Shown here in pieces: positions 1 to 8,440 of a DNA stretch of 64,000 nucleotides. Origin of the DNA: Methylophilales bacterium (GTDB lineage Bacteria > Pseudomonadota > Gammaproteobacteria > Burkholderiales > Methylophilaceae); the NCBI GenBank assembly GCA_019823025.1, contig CP081940.1:682001-746000 (forward strand). Direction: 5' to 3'. How positions within the stretch are numbered: the stretch's first letter is position 1; each line of letters begins with the position of its first letter. Both the position numbers and the translations under genes were made by a program. The notes beneath the pieces were generated by a model, which saw nothing but the letters and a program-made list of their open reading frames with translations, was not told the origin of the DNA and did no database searches.

Positions 1-41
1 AGTTTGGAAAACTAATGCTCTACCAACTGAGCTACACCCGC
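1..41 (-). tRNA. tRNA-Gly(UCC), partial
   Basis: Only the 5' half is in the window; the 3' half lies left of base 1. On the minus strand it begins GCGGGTGTAGCTCAGTTGG, a normal acceptor strand plus D arm, and the anticodon loop reads TTTCCAA, giving anticodon UCC (Gly). It follows tRNA-Tyr and tRNA-Thr on the same strand, the order seen before tuf in many proteobacteria. The identity is secure from the anticodon; the missing half cannot be checked. Confidence 0.85.
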
Positions 42-77
42 ACACCTCTCTAAATACTCCAAACACAGCATAAACTG

Positions 78-162
78 TGGTGGAGGGAGTAGGATTCGAA
101 CCTACGTACTCTGAGAGAACGGATTTACAGTCCGTCGCCTTTAACCACTCGGCCATCCCTCC
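78..162 (-). tRNA. tRNA-Tyr(GUA)
   Basis: On the minus strand this is an 85-base class II tRNA. It has a GGAGGGA acceptor strand, a D arm, anticodon loop CTGTAAA (anticodon GUA), a long variable arm, a T arm with GGTTCGAATCC, and an encoded CCA end. The long variable arm is as expected for bacterial tRNA-Tyr. It lies 36 bases upstream of tRNA-Gly and was probably cut from the same transcript. Confidence 0.95.
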
Positions 163-262
163 AAAACCGAACCCGAAATTATCCGTTCTTTTTAGAAATT
201 TGTCAATTAAAACAATCACATCAATTTCTAAAAAAAATAATAATTAAAGCCTTCAAGTTTAA

Positions 263-338
263 TGGTGCCCGGTGCCGGAATCGAACTGGCGACAACATGA
301 TTACAAGTCAAGTGCTCTACCAACTGAGCTAACCGGGC
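263..338 (-). tRNA. tRNA-Thr(UGU)
   Basis: A 76-base tRNA on the minus strand: acceptor strand GCCCGGT, D arm AGCTCAGTTGGTAGAGC, anticodon loop CTTGTAA (anticodon UGU, Thr), T arm with GTTCGATTC, and an encoded CCA. It is the first tRNA after sspB and 100 bases before tRNA-Tyr. The Thr-Tyr-Gly order suggests a tRNA-tuf operon continuing to the left of the window. Confidence 0.95.
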
Positions 339-389
339 GAAAAAAATGTAACTATATCAAGATTTTTAAAATCAAACTACTTAATTTTG

Positions 390-411
390 TCATTTAACAA
401 TAGTTAAATGA
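390..411 (-). terminator. AT-rich hairpin over the sspB stop codon
   Basis: A perfect inverted repeat, TCATTTAAC / GTTAAATGA (9 bp), with a 4-base loop. On the minus strand the distal arm ends with the TGA stop of sspB. The sequence after it (CAAAATTAAG) is AT-rich but has no clean U-run, so this may be a weak terminator or a 3'-end stabiliser rather than a classical intrinsic terminator. Confidence 0.35.
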
Positions 412-767
412 GATTTTGGTTTTGATATGCTTTGATTTATATTCTTGCTACCAGGTGGCACCTTTTTACCTTCACTAAAAAAAATTCCATCGCCACTTTC
501 CTTTGCATAAACGCCTAAGATGGATGTAATTGGTAAGAATACATTAAAAGAATTACCACTAAACCTGCTCTTAAATGAAATTCCATCGTCATCAATATAT
601 AAATTTTGAATTGACTGAGGCGATAAATTAAGAACAATTTCTTTTGACTTCGATATGGCCTCTGGAATCAATGTTTCTTTTCCAACCAAACTCATTACAT
701 AGGGTGTGTTCTCATTATCAATACACCAATCATAAATAGCTCTTATGAGATATGGCTTCTTATCCAA
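390..767 (-). CDS. sspB: ClpXP adaptor / stringent starvation protein B
   Basis: A 125-residue protein directly downstream of sspA. SspB dimers bind ssrA-tagged polypeptides from stalled ribosomes and hand them to ClpXP. The N-terminal substrate-binding domain begins with the family pattern PYLIRAIYDWCIDN (about residues 5-18). After a linker of low complexity the protein ends in HLTIVK, which resembles the C-terminal ClpX-docking motif of known SspB (LRVVK type), so the adaptor looks functional. It is the last gene of petABC-sspAB. Its stop codon is part of a perfect AT-rich hairpin. Confidence 0.9.
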   Translation of the reverse strand: MDKKPYLIRAIYDWCIDNENTPYVMSLVGKETLIPEAISKSKEIVLNLSPQSIQNLYIDDDGISFKSRFSGNSFNVFLPITSILGVYAKESGDGIFFSEGKKVPPGSKNINQSISKPKSHLTIVK

Positions 768-772
768 AAAAA

Positions 773-1369
773 CTACCTCATTGCTTTTTCTGTTGGGGAC
801 ATTGCTTCTTCAAACAATGGTCTTTTAAACAGTTTATCTGCATATTTTAGGATTGAAGAGCTTTGATTGGGCAACTTAATTTCGTAGTGGTCTAAACGCC
901 ATAATAACGGGGCAATCGCAACATCTAACATTGAATATTCATCATGAAGTAAATATGGTTGCTTGCTAAGTATAGGCGTCAACTTAATTAACGTTTCAGT
1001 AATAATTTTCCTTGCAGCTGTTTTTTTTGACTGATCTGATGAATCCATATCATGCATATGAATAAACAATTCACTTTCGAAATCCTTTAAAAATAGTCTT
1101 GCCCTCGCACGCATAACTGGATCAGGCGGCATAAGTTGTGGGTGAGGAAATCTCTCATCAATATACTCATTAATGATATTTGCATCTGTCAGTACCAAGT
1201 CTCTCTCGACTAGAACAGGAGCATTTGAATAAGGGCTTAGTATTGATAAATCTTCTGACTGATTAGTAAGGTCTACGTCAACCACCTCAAAATCCATTCC
1301 TTTTTCAAAAAGGACTATACGGCATCGGTGGCTGAAGGGGTCTGTTGAATTTGAATATAATTTCATCAT
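773..1369 (-). CDS. sspA: Stringent starvation protein A (GST-fold)
   Basis: A 198-residue protein with a glutathione-S-transferase fold: an N-terminal thioredoxin-like domain (KLYSNSTDPFSHRCRIVL, about 3-20, and NAPVLVERDLVLTDANII, about 49-66) and an all-helical C-terminal half. In SspA the enzyme-type catalytic residue is lost and the protein binds RNA polymerase. It follows petC by 4 bases and precedes sspB by 5, so it is translated with the bc1 genes, a normal arrangement in beta- and gammaproteobacteria. Two adjacent ATG codons could serve as start; the first is listed. Confidence 0.88.
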   Translation of the reverse strand: MMKLYSNSTDPFSHRCRIVLFEKGMDFEVVDVDLTNQSEDLSILSPYSNAPVLVERDLVLTDANIINEYIDERFPHPQLMPPDPVMRARARLFLKDFESELFIHMHDMDSSDQSKKTAARKIITETLIKLTPILSKQPYLLHDEYSMLDVAIAPLLWRLDHYEIKLPNQSSSILKYADKLFKRPLFEEAMSPTEKAMR

Positions 1370-1373
1370 TGTA

Positions 1374-2066
1374 TTATTTAATATCTCTCCAATATTCTTT
1401 CTTAAGTTTGATTGTCAGGAAAAGCAGTAAGAGTAAGAAACCGATCACATAATATCCCATTTTTTTTCTTTTAAGTTGATCAGGTTCAGACATATAAACT
1501 AAATAGTTTGTCAAATCTGCTATCGTCGCATCATACTCTTTTGCATTTAATTTTCCAGAGGTAAATTTTTCTAACTTCTTTGTTTTGGGGTTTAAAATCT
1601 TCTCACCCTCTAGCTCCCAAAGGATGTGTGGCATTGCTGAATTAACATACACCGTATTGTTCCATCCCAATGGTCTGGTTGGATCACGATAAAATCCTCG
1701 CATGTAACTATAAATCCAATCAGCACCCCTTGACCTTGCAACGACCGATAAATCAGGAGGTGCAGCACCAAACCACTTTTTCGAATCCTTCATAGACATA
1801 TTGACTGACATCGTGTCCCCAATTTTATTGCCCGTAAAAAGCAAATCATTCTTGATCGTTTCTGCAGATAAACCAATGTCTTGAAGATTGCTGTACCTCA
1901 TATATTTTGCACTATGGCAGTTCAAACAGTAGTTGGTAAAAATCTTCGCTCCTCTTTGCAGAGAAAGATTATCTGTTAAATCAACAGGTGCCTTTGATAG
2001 CTCAATATTTTCAGCTGAGAAACTAAGTGGCGAAATGAATAAAAAAATTATGATAAAAAATCTCAT
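1374..2066 (-). CDS. petC: Ubiquinol-cytochrome c reductase, cytochrome c1
   Basis: A 230-residue haem protein of the bc1 complex that passes electrons from the Rieske centre to soluble cytochrome c. A signal peptide (about 1-17) is followed by the haem-binding motif CLNCH (47-51). A methionine in the NSAMPHILWE segment is the likely axial ligand. A single C-terminal membrane anchor (about 205-220) ends in a basic tail. The gene overlaps the petB stop by one base, so the two are translationally coupled. It depends on the ResB/CcsA machinery encoded at 19-22 kb for haem attachment. Confidence 0.95.
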   Translation of the reverse strand: MRFFIIIFLFISPLSFSAENIELSKAPVDLTDNLSLQRGAKIFTNYCLNCHSAKYMRYSNLQDIGLSAETIKNDLLFTGNKIGDTMSVNMSMKDSKKWFGAAPPDLSVVARSRGADWIYSYMRGFYRDPTRPLGWNNTVYVNSAMPHILWELEGEKILNPKTKKLEKFTSGKLNAKEYDATIADLTNYLVYMSEPDQLKRKKMGYYVIGFLLLLLFLTIKLKKEYWRDIK

Positions 2067-3367
2067 TACATCGTCACTCTTTTTGGGACTTTTTTTGTCA
2101 CATCTTTTTTACTATAGATAGGCATCATGATAAAAAATGCAAAATATACCAGAGTAAATATACGGGCTACAAATGTTGCAACATCTACGCCACCAAGAAG
2201 AGGGATTGTAGAACTAAACTGCCCCCAGATATTTGAAGGAACTGTCCCCAAATAACCCAGAACAATAAAACTTAGTACGAAGGCTGCTAACCATTTTTTA
2301 TAAAGAATGCCCTTGTATCTAATAGACCTTACCTTGCTTTTATCGAGCCAAGGCACAAAGAAGAAGATTAATACTGATAAACCCATAGCTGCCACCCCTG
2401 GAAATTGACTTCCTAATATAGGTGGTACTGCTCTCAAAATAGAATAGAAGGGAGTGAAATACCAAGTAGGTGCAATATGTGAAGGGGTTACTAATGGGTC
2501 CGCAGGAACAAAATTATTAGCCTCTAAGAAATAGCCCCCCATTTCAGGTGCAAAAAATATGATTGAAGCAAATACAATTAAAAATACAGTGAGACCGGTT
2601 AAATCTTTAACAGTGTAATAAGGATGGAATGGAATCCCGTCTAAAGGAATACCCGTTTTTTTATCCTTTGTATCTTTTATTTCAACTCCATCTGGGTTGT
2701 TAGAACCTACTTCATGCAACGCAACGAGATGACACATGATTAATCCAGCTAGTGCGAGTGGAAGTGCAATCACATGAAAAGCAAAAAACCGATTGAGTGT
2801 GGCGTCTGATACCAGATAGTCGCCCCTCACCCACTCAGCAAGATCTGGACCAATAAAAGGGATAGTTGCAAATAAGTTAACAATAACCTGAGCCCCCCAG
2901 TATGACATTTGCCCCCAAGGAAGTAGGTATCCAAAAAAAGACTCAGCCATTAAAAGTAAAAATATAGCTACCCCAAAAAGCCACAAAAGCTCTCTGGGTT
3001 TCTTATAGGATCCGTACATTAACCCTCGAAACATATGCAAATAAATTACAACAAAGAAGAGAGAGGCTCCCGTTGAGTGCATGTATCTAATTAACCAGCC
3101 AAAAGATACATCCCGCATAATAAACTCTACAGATGCAAAAGCTTGGGCTGCATCAGGCTTGTAATACATCGTTAGAAAAATACCTGTTAATATTTGCATG
3201 ACAAATACAAATAATGCTAAAGCGCCAAAAAAGTACCAAAAGTTGAAATTTTTCGGAGCATAATATTCTGTAAGATGATTTTTAATGAATGAGGAAAGAG
3301 GAAACCTTTCATCTACCCAACCCACTAAACCAACAGATTTGTTTTGTGTTTTTGAATTTTTTTTCAT
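2066..3367 (-). CDS. petB: Ubiquinol-cytochrome c reductase, cytochrome b
   Basis: A 433-residue, eight-helix membrane subunit carrying the quinol oxidation and reduction sites. The two haem-ligand pairs are visible as H97/H111 and H198/H213. The quinol-site loop reads APTWYFTPFYSILR where many homologues have PEWY; I believe a non-glutamate residue here is common in betaproteobacteria, so this is not a defect. The gene lies between petA (stop one base before its start) and petC. The length is normal for a long-form bacterial cytochrome b. Confidence 0.95.
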   Translation of the reverse strand: MKKNSKTQNKSVGLVGWVDERFPLSSFIKNHLTEYYAPKNFNFWYFFGALALFVFVMQILTGIFLTMYYKPDAAQAFASVEFIMRDVSFGWLIRYMHSTGASLFFVVIYLHMFRGLMYGSYKKPRELLWLFGVAIFLLLMAESFFGYLLPWGQMSYWGAQVIVNLFATIPFIGPDLAEWVRGDYLVSDATLNRFFAFHVIALPLALAGLIMCHLVALHEVGSNNPDGVEIKDTKDKKTGIPLDGIPFHPYYTVKDLTGLTVFLIVFASIIFFAPEMGGYFLEANNFVPADPLVTPSHIAPTWYFTPFYSILRAVPPILGSQFPGVAAMGLSVLIFFFVPWLDKSKVRSIRYKGILYKKWLAAFVLSFIVLGYLGTVPSNIWGQFSSTIPLLGGVDVATFVARIFTLVYFAFFIMMPIYSKKDVTKKVPKRVTM

Positions 3368-3964
3368 TTATCCTTTCTCAGAATCACTTTCTCCAATGAT
3401 AATTGTTTTATCATCACGATATCTATAGGGAGGTATCACAAGATTAGTCGGTGCAGGTGATCCCTTATAAACCCTTCCCGCAAGATCAAATTTTGAGCCA
3501 TGACATGGACAGAAAAAACCACCTTCCCAATTATTGCCCATATCACCGCCATCTTTTAATTTTGGTGATGGTGAACAGCCTAAATGAGTACAAATGCCCA
3601 CCATAACTAATAAATTAGGTTTAATGGATCTCGTTGCATTTTGACAATTTTTGGGTTGTTGTGGTGATTTTGAATCAGGATCTGTCAAAATCTCTTTATC
3701 GTCTAAACTTGATAACATCTTTTTTGTTCTGTTTAAAATCCAAACTGGCTGTCCACGCCATTCAGCTGTTTTGAGCTCGCCATTACTGACTTGTGTTACA
3801 TCAAACTCTACCGGAGCACCAGCAGCTTTGGCTTTTTCACTGGGACTCATGCTTGAAACAAAAGGGACACCCAGTGCGCAAACGCCGACCGCGCCTGTTG
3901 CGGATGTTGCGGCTAACAAAAATTTTCTTCGCTTAAGATCGATTTTTTTGCTACTTTTTGCCAT
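3368..3964 (-). CDS. petA: Ubiquinol-cytochrome c reductase, Rieske iron-sulfur subunit
   Basis: A 198-residue [2Fe-2S] protein. The cluster ligands sit in CTHLGC (125-130) and CPCHG (152-156). The N-terminus carries a twin-arginine motif (KRRKFLL, RR at 12-13) followed by a hydrophobic anchor, so it should be inserted by the Tat system, whose genes are immediately upstream. It is the first gene of petABC-sspAB, with its own promoter region between it and tatC. I see no truncation. Confidence 0.96.
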   Translation of the reverse strand: MAKSSKKIDLKRRKFLLAATSATGAVGVCALGVPFVSSMSPSEKAKAAGAPVEFDVTQVSNGELKTAEWRGQPVWILNRTKKMLSSLDDKEILTDPDSKSPQQPKNCQNATRSIKPNLLVMVGICTHLGCSPSPKLKDGGDMGNNWEGGFFCPCHGSKFDLAGRVYKGSPAPTNLVIPPYRYRDDKTIIIGESDSEKG

Positions 3965-4014
3965 GAATTAATCCTTAAAAATCTTAATGGTATTAGCTTG
4001 TAAATGCAGTCGCC

Positions 4015-4020
4015 ATTATA
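4015..4020 (-). promoter_or_regulatory. Likely -10 box of the petABC-sspAB operon
   Basis: In the 117-base gap between petA and tatC, the minus strand reads a perfect TATAAT about 50 bases before the petA ATG. No good -35 hexamer is seen at 16-18 bases upstream, where the sequence is only AT-rich. Placement between the end of one operon and the start of the next supports a promoter here, but the exact site is inferred from the hexamer alone. Confidence 0.4.
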
Positions 4021-4053
4021 GGTTATAACGACCAATAAATAATATTAAAATTC

Positions 4054-4090
4054 AAAAAAAAGCTTTTCTTTAAACAAAAAACTAGCTTTT
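4054..4090 (-). terminator. Terminator-like hairpin at the end of tatC
   Basis: On the minus strand AAAAGCT (4084-4090, inside the last codons and stop of tatC) can pair with AGCTTTT (4058-4064), leaving a 19-base loop, and is followed by further Ts. The 7-bp stem is short and AT-rich and the loop is large, so it is a weak candidate. It is the only terminator-like structure at the end of the long his-tat series. Confidence 0.3.
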
Positions 4091-4798
4091 AAATAATCTA
4101 TCTGAAATTAATACCCCCATTTCAAATAAAAAAATGACTGGTATTGCTAAAAGGATTTGCGATATGACATCTGGTGGTGTAAAAATTGCTGCAAATACAA
4201 ACGCAGCTACATAAATATAAGCTCGGTTTGATTTTATTTTATTTAACTTAAGTAATTTAAACTTTACAATCACAATAAGTATGATTGGTATTTGAAAAGC
4301 AATTCCAAATGCAAAAAACAAAGCTAAAATCATTTCAAGATACTGTGAAATATCAATCATTAAATCTACATTACCTGGAGCCGTTACTATAAAAAATCTA
4401 AAGATATTAGGAAAAAGAACTAAGTAAACAAAAACTAAACCAATCACAAATAACCCAAAACTAAATATTGAGGCTGAAAGAATAAAAACTTTCTCTTTTT
4501 TATACAATCCAGGTCCTACAAATTTCCATATTTGAGAGAAAATTAATGGTAACGAAATAATTAACGCAACAAATAAGGTAATTTTAAAAGGTGCCACGAA
4601 GGTTGCTGTTAATTTTGTAGAAATTAAACTGCCATTTACAAATGAGAGTTGATTAATTAATGGCGTAGCAAAAAATTCGTATATCTCGTTTGAAAAAGGG
4701 AAGAGAATGGTAAATATTACAAAAAAAATTATAGATGATCTTACTAAAACTGACCGTAGATCTTTAAAATGAGATAAAAATAATGTCTGCTTTTTCAA
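4082..4798 (-). CDS. tatC: Sec-independent protein translocase TatC
   Basis: A 238-residue six-helix inner-membrane protein that recognises twin-arginine signal peptides together with TatB. Family features are the N-terminal HFKDLRSVLVRSSIIF cytoplasmic start and the FGIAFQIPII segment (FxxGxxFxxP pattern). It overlaps tatB by 4 bases (ATGA), giving a tatABC operon. The neighbouring petA product, with its RR signal, is an obvious substrate. It is the last gene before the pet promoter region. Confidence 0.95.
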   Translation of the reverse strand: MKKQTLFLSHFKDLRSVLVRSSIIFFVIFTILFPFSNEIYEFFATPLINQLSFVNGSLISTKLTATFVAPFKITLFVALIISLPLIFSQIWKFVGPGLYKKEKVFILSASIFSFGLFVIGLVFVYLVLFPNIFRFFIVTAPGNVDLMIDISQYLEMILALFFAFGIAFQIPIILIVIVKFKLLKLNKIKSNRAYIYVAAFVFAAIFTPPDVISQILLAIPVIFLFEMGVLISDRLFKS

Positions 4799-5037
4799 AT
4801 TTTTTTTATATTTTTCTTTGCACGATTTTTCAAAATTTTAAACTCATTTTCAATTTTCTTTAATTCTTGAAACTTGTCCTCTCTCTCTATTTCATCCTTT
4901 ATATCTAACAAAGAATTTTTTGCTTTTTTATAAAGCTTTGACATAGCCTTGAAAAGAGTTGGGAAATTTTTAGGAGAAATAAAGATAATCGCTACAAGCA
5001 ATACTACACATAGTTCTGCGAAAGAAATATCAAGCAT
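4795..5037 (-). CDS. tatB: Sec-independent protein translocase TatB
   Basis: An 80-residue protein with one N-terminal transmembrane helix (LDISFAELCVVLLVAIIFIS), the conserved glutamate E8 and the FP hinge (KNFPTLFKA), followed by an amphipathic helix and a highly charged lysine-rich tail. It lies between TatA and TatC. It is shorter than E. coli TatB, having lost much of the cytoplasmic tail; this is usual in compact genomes. The N-terminal E and position next to tatC separate it from TatA. Confidence 0.9.
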   Translation of the reverse strand: MLDISFAELCVVLLVAIIFISPKNFPTLFKAMSKLYKKAKNSLLDIKDEIEREDKFQELKKIENEFKILKNRAKKNIKKI

Positions 5038-5042
5038 GATTT

Positions 5043-5222
5043 TTATTTAGTTTTTTTTATTTTTGTCTTTTGTTTTTTTTTAGGCTCATCTTTGTCGTTC
5101 ATGCCTTCTTTGAAACTTTTTATAGCTGACCCTAAATCACCCCCTATATTTTTTAACTTTCCTGCTCCAAAAATTACCAAAACAATTAACAAAATAATTA
5201 TTAATTCCGTTGTTCCAATCAT
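5043..5222 (-). CDS. tatA: Sec-independent protein translocase TatA
   Basis: A 59-residue gene that is easy to miss. It starts ATG at 5222 behind a good ribosome site (AAAGGAG, 8 bases upstream). The protein begins MIGTTELIIILLIVLVIFGA, a single membrane helix, followed by the TatA hinge FGAGKLKNIGGDLGSAIKSFKEG and a lysine-rich tail. TatA oligomers form the Tat pore. It lies 5 bases before tatB and 13 bases after the HIT gene. Length and motif order match minimal TatA proteins. Confidence 0.93.
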   Translation of the reverse strand: MIGTTELIIILLIVLVIFGAGKLKNIGGDLGSAIKSFKEGMNDKDEPKKKQKTKIKKTK

Positions 5223-5235
5223 AATTTAAGCTCCT

Positions 5236-5577
5236 TTAAATTTTAGCTATTTTTTCGCTTCCACCATAAACATGAAAATGAATGTGAAAAACTTCTTGCC
5301 CACCCTTTTCTCCACTATTGATCATAACCCTAAATCCCTCAAGTCCATTTTCTTTTGCTAATTTAGGAGCCAGTAGCAACATTTTAGAAAGAAGTTCTTT
5401 GTGCTTTTTTTCGCATGAAAATAAATTTTCAATATGCTCCTTGGGGATGATCAACAGATGAACTTTATCAATTGGATTAATATCTTTGAAAACAAGTAAT
5501 TCTTCATCCTCATAAACTATGCTTGCAGGGATTTCTTTTTTTACAATTTTACAAAAAATGCAGTCATTTTTATTCAC
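5236..5577 (-). CDS. hinT: HIT-family nucleotide-binding protein (HinT-like)
   Basis: A 113-residue histidine-triad protein. The triad HIHFH (H98, H100, H102) near the C-terminus is the phosphoramidase active site. An N-terminal CIFC (6-9) is a zinc ligand pair seen in many members. HinT-type enzymes hydrolyse purine nucleoside phosphoramidates and lysyl-AMP. It overlaps hisE by 4 bases and precedes tatA, a common betaproteobacterial position; its exact substrate is not known from sequence. Confidence 0.88.
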   Translation of the reverse strand: MNKNDCIFCKIVKKEIPASIVYEDEELLVFKDINPIDKVHLLIIPKEHIENLFSCEKKHKELLSKMLLLAPKLAKENGLEGFRVMINSGEKGGQEVFHIHFHVYGGSEKIAKI

Positions 5578-5903
5578 TTTACTTTTTTAGTTCTATTTAA
5601 TTTTTCTTCTATCCCAGATATACCCTGTCTTGTTTTTAACTCGTTTGTAATATCTTCAACTGTGAGGTTTTTTTTTGCCAAAACGACTAGACAATGAAAC
5701 CACAAATCAGCAACCTCATGCACAATATTGCTTTTATTATTTAATTTTACGGCATCTATTACTTCAAATGCTTCTTCTTCAATTTTTTTAAGGGTTTCAT
5801 TAATGTCGCTTTGTTGAAGCATTGCCGTATAAGATTTTTCAGGATTTTCGCCTTTTTTAGATTTAATGATGCCTAAGAGATGTTCTAAGAATTCATCTTT
5901 CAT
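5574..5903 (-). CDS. hisE: Phosphoribosyl-ATP pyrophosphatase
   Basis: A 109-residue all-alpha NTP pyrophosphatase of the MazG fold, catalysing the second step of histidine synthesis (PR-ATP to PR-AMP). The metal-binding acidic pattern is visible in EEAFEVIDAV and HEVADLWFHCLVVL. It is a separate gene from hisI here (fused in E. coli), overlapping it by 4 bases. It is the last enzyme gene of the his block. Confidence 0.95.
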   Translation of the reverse strand: MKDEFLEHLLGIIKSKKGENPEKSYTAMLQQSDINETLKKIEEEAFEVIDAVKLNNKSNIVHEVADLWFHCLVVLAKKNLTVEDITNELKTRQGISGIEEKLNRTKKVK

Positions 5904-6298
5904 TTTTTATCCTTATATATTTCATCTGGATTCTTAATCACCTTCTCACATTCTTCAATAATATTACTCTCCATATCTACTCGATAATAAAAACAACTCT
6001 CCCTACCTGTATGACAACTTATTCCACCTTCTTGTTTTACTTTAATAAGTAAAACATCTTTGTCACAATCAATAATCATATCTTTGATATGTTGATAGTA
6101 CCCTGATGATTCACCTTTGGTCCAAATTTTCTTTCTGGAGCGTGACCAATATATTGCTTTCTTTTGTTTAATGGAGGCTTCCAATGACAAGCGATTCATC
6201 CAGGCAAACATAATGACTTTATTTGAAATATGATCCTGTACTATCACAGGAACGAGCCCATCCTCTGTCCATTTAATATTTTCTATCCAATTTTTCAT
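5900..6298 (-). CDS. hisI: Phosphoribosyl-AMP cyclohydrolase
   Basis: A 132-residue zinc enzyme catalysing step three of histidine synthesis. The ligands are visible as C78 in IIDCDKD and C95/C102 in SCHTGRESC, with the aspartate cluster (D79, D81) for magnesium. The [16 protein letters not shown] segment (51-66) is a family signature. It overlaps both hisF and hisE by 4 bases, implying translational coupling. Stand-alone hisI and hisE are normal in betaproteobacteria. Confidence 0.95.
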   Translation of the reverse strand: MKNWIENIKWTEDGLVPVIVQDHISNKVIMFAWMNRLSLEASIKQKKAIYWSRSRKKIWTKGESSGYYQHIKDMIIDCDKDVLLIKVKQEGGISCHTGRESCFYYRVDMESNIIEECEKVIKNPDEIYKDKK

Positions 6299-7053
6299 AA
6301 TCTCATCTCAATTCCATGCTCGTGCATATATTTTTTTGCCTCTTTGATTGAATACTCACCGTAATGAAAAATACTTGCAGCAAGCACCGCATCCGCTTCA
6401 CCTTCTTTGATACCATCAACTAAATGTCTAAGTGAGCCTGCTCCTCCAGAGGCAATAATTGGAATATCGACTGCATCCGAAATAGACTTCATTAAATTAT
6501 TATCAAACCCTTTTTTTGTTCCATCCCTGTCCATACTTGTAATCAATAATTCACCTGCTCCAAAATCAGCCATTTTTTTGGCCCATTCAATTGCATTTAT
6601 CCCAGTAGCATTTCTACCACCATGTGTAAAAACTTCATAATGATCATCAATTTTTTTTGCATCAATTGCAACTACTATGGCTTGTGAACCAAATCTACTT
6701 GATGATTCAGATACAAAATTTGGATTTAAAATCGCAGATGTATTAATACCTACTTTATCTGCTCCTACATTTAATAAATTTCTAATATCGTCACAATTCC
6801 TTACTCCTCCTCCTACAGTTAAAGGAATGAAAATTTGATTAGCAACCTTTTCGATAATGTCGAACAATAAGCCTCTATTATCTGAACTTGCAGTGATGTC
6901 TAGAAAAGTTAATTCGTCTGCACCTTGCTCATTGTAAGATCTTGCAATCTCAACCGGGTCCCCTGCGTCTTTTAACTCAACAAAATTAATTCCTTTGACC
7001 ACTCGGCCATCATTGACGTCTAAACAAGGAATAATTCTTTTAGCAACGGTCAT
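6295..7053 (-). CDS. hisF: Imidazole glycerol phosphate synthase, cyclase subunit
   Basis: A 252-residue (beta/alpha)8 barrel that uses ammonia from HisH to make IGP and AICAR. The catalytic aspartates are in [14 protein letters not shown] (D11) and VVAIDAKKI (about D130). Phosphate-binding glycines appear in GGGVRN and ASGGAGS. It is a close structural relative of HisA, its upstream neighbour, and overlaps hisI by 4 bases. Confidence 0.96.
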   Translation of the reverse strand: MTVAKRIIPCLDVNDGRVVKGINFVELKDAGDPVEIARSYNEQGADELTFLDITASSDNRGLLFDIIEKVANQIFIPLTVGGGVRNCDDIRNLLNVGADKVGINTSAILNPNFVSESSSRFGSQAIVVAIDAKKIDDHYEVFTHGGRNATGINAIEWAKKMADFGAGELLITSMDRDGTKKGFDNNLMKSISDAVDIPIIASGGAGSLRHLVDGIKEGEADAVLAASIFHYGEYSIKEAKKYMHEHGIEMRL

Positions 7054-7055
7054 AA

Positions 7056-7796
7056 CTACCCAGTTAATTTCTCTGCTAAATCATTAGCTTCTTTAAAATT
7101 TAACGTACCCTTGTATATAGCTGTCCCTGTTATAACCCCACGAATCCCAACATTAGCCACATCACAAAGTAATTTAATATCATTTAAATTCGAAACTCCA
7201 CCGCTTGCAATGACGGGTATTTTGAGTGCCTCTGAAAGCTTAACGGTCGCATCCACATTGACACCAGCTAACATACCATCTCTTCCAATATCAGTATATA
7301 TTACTGATTCGACACCATAATCTTCAAACTTTTGTGCTAATTCAATCACATTATGTCCTGTCATCTTCTCCCAACCATTAATGGCAACGTCACCATCTTT
7401 TGCATCGAGCCCAACAATTATCTGGCCGGGAAAAGCAAAACATGCCTCATGTAAAAATCCAGGATTCGTAACTGCTGCTGTTCCAATTATTACTGAATCA
7501 ACACCACTATTTAAAAAGCTTTCGACTGTATCAATATTTCTTATACCGCCACCTAGTTGAATTGGAATTTCACCTCCAACCTCAGAAACGATTGACTTTA
7601 TAGCCGTTTCATTAACTGGTCTACCGGAAAATGCTCCATCTAAATCTACAAGATGAAGTCTTTTGGCTCCTTCATCAACCCATTTTCTCGCCATTTCTGC
7701 AGGGTTTTCAGAAAAGATAGTAGATTTGTCCATTAAACCTTGTTGAAGTTGAACACATTTTCCATCCTTAAGATCAATAGCTGGGATTATTAACAT
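7056..7796 (-). CDS. hisA: ProFAR isomerase
   Basis: A 246-residue (beta/alpha)8 barrel performing the Amadori rearrangement of ProFAR to PRFAR. The catalytic aspartates are in [15 protein letters not shown] (D8) and [16 protein letters not shown] and ASGGVSN are the phosphate-binding loops. It sits two bases upstream of hisF and four downstream of hisH. The distinction from HisF rests on the [16 protein letters not shown] segment after the first strand. Confidence 0.96.
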   Translation of the reverse strand: MLIIPAIDLKDGKCVQLQQGLMDKSTIFSENPAEMARKWVDEGAKRLHLVDLDGAFSGRPVNETAIKSIVSEVGGEIPIQLGGGIRNIDTVESFLNSGVDSVIIGTAAVTNPGFLHEACFAFPGQIIVGLDAKDGDVAINGWEKMTGHNVIELAQKFEDYGVESVIYTDIGRDGMLAGVNVDATVKLSEALKIPVIASGGVSNLNDIKLLCDVANVGIRGVITGTAIYKGTLNFKEANDLAEKLTG

Positions 7797-7800
7797 AGCA

Positions 7801-8418
7801 TTAAATTTTCCATGAAATAAAATTATCTAATAACTGTAAACCCAATTCAGCGCTCTTTTCAGGATGAAACTGAGCCGCAAAAATATTTTCTTTAGCGATT
7901 GCACAAGTAAATTCCTCGCCATGACTTGTTGTACCTGTGACATATTCTTTTTTTACACCTGACGCATAAAAACTATGAACAAAATAAAAAGAACTGCCTG
8001 GATTTATATTATTCCACATAGGATGATTTTTAGACTGATGCACCTTATTCCAGCCCATATGCGGAATTTTGATTCTCACTTGCTTGTTTGGTTGAAATTT
8101 CTTTATCCTACCTTCAAAAATACCAAAACCATCAACATCACCCTCTTCACTTTTTTCGAAAAGTAATTGAAGTCCCAAACAGATGCCCAAAAAAGGTTTC
8201 TTTTTAGCTGATTCAATTACCACATCCCTTATACCTCTTTTGTCTAACTCTTTAATACAATCTGGCATTGCTCCCTGGCCAGGGAAAATTACTTTATCAG
8301 CTTTATTAATAAAATCGGGGTCACTACTTACCTTGGATGGAGTTTTTGGTGCAATATAACGTACAGCGTTATGAACTGATTTTAAGTTGCCGATTCCATA
8401 ATCGATAATTGCAATCAT
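7801..8418 (-). CDS. hisH: Imidazole glycerol phosphate synthase, glutaminase subunit
   Basis: A 205-residue class I glutamine amidotransferase that supplies ammonia to HisF. The catalytic triad is visible: nucleophile C80 in [10 protein letters not shown], and H185/E187 in FHPEKS. The oxyanion region is [10 protein letters not shown]. It lies between hisB (22-base gap) and hisA (4-base gap). Length is standard. Confidence 0.96.
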   Translation of the reverse strand: MIAIIDYGIGNLKSVHNAVRYIAPKTPSKVSSDPDFINKADKVIFPGQGAMPDCIKELDKRGIRDVVIESAKKKPFLGICLGLQLLFEKSEEGDVDGFGIFEGRIKKFQPNKQVRIKIPHMGWNKVHQSKNHPMWNNINPGSSFYFVHSFYASGVKKEYVTGTTSHGEEFTCAIAKENIFAAQFHPEKSAELGLQLLDNFISWKI

Positions 8419-8440
8419 AAATAAGAATTATTTAATAGGT

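Noticed and set aside
2066..3367. PTWY instead of PEWY in cytochrome b taken as a loss of function
   Set aside because: Other betaproteobacterial cytochrome b proteins vary at this residue, to my knowledge, and all haem histidines are present.
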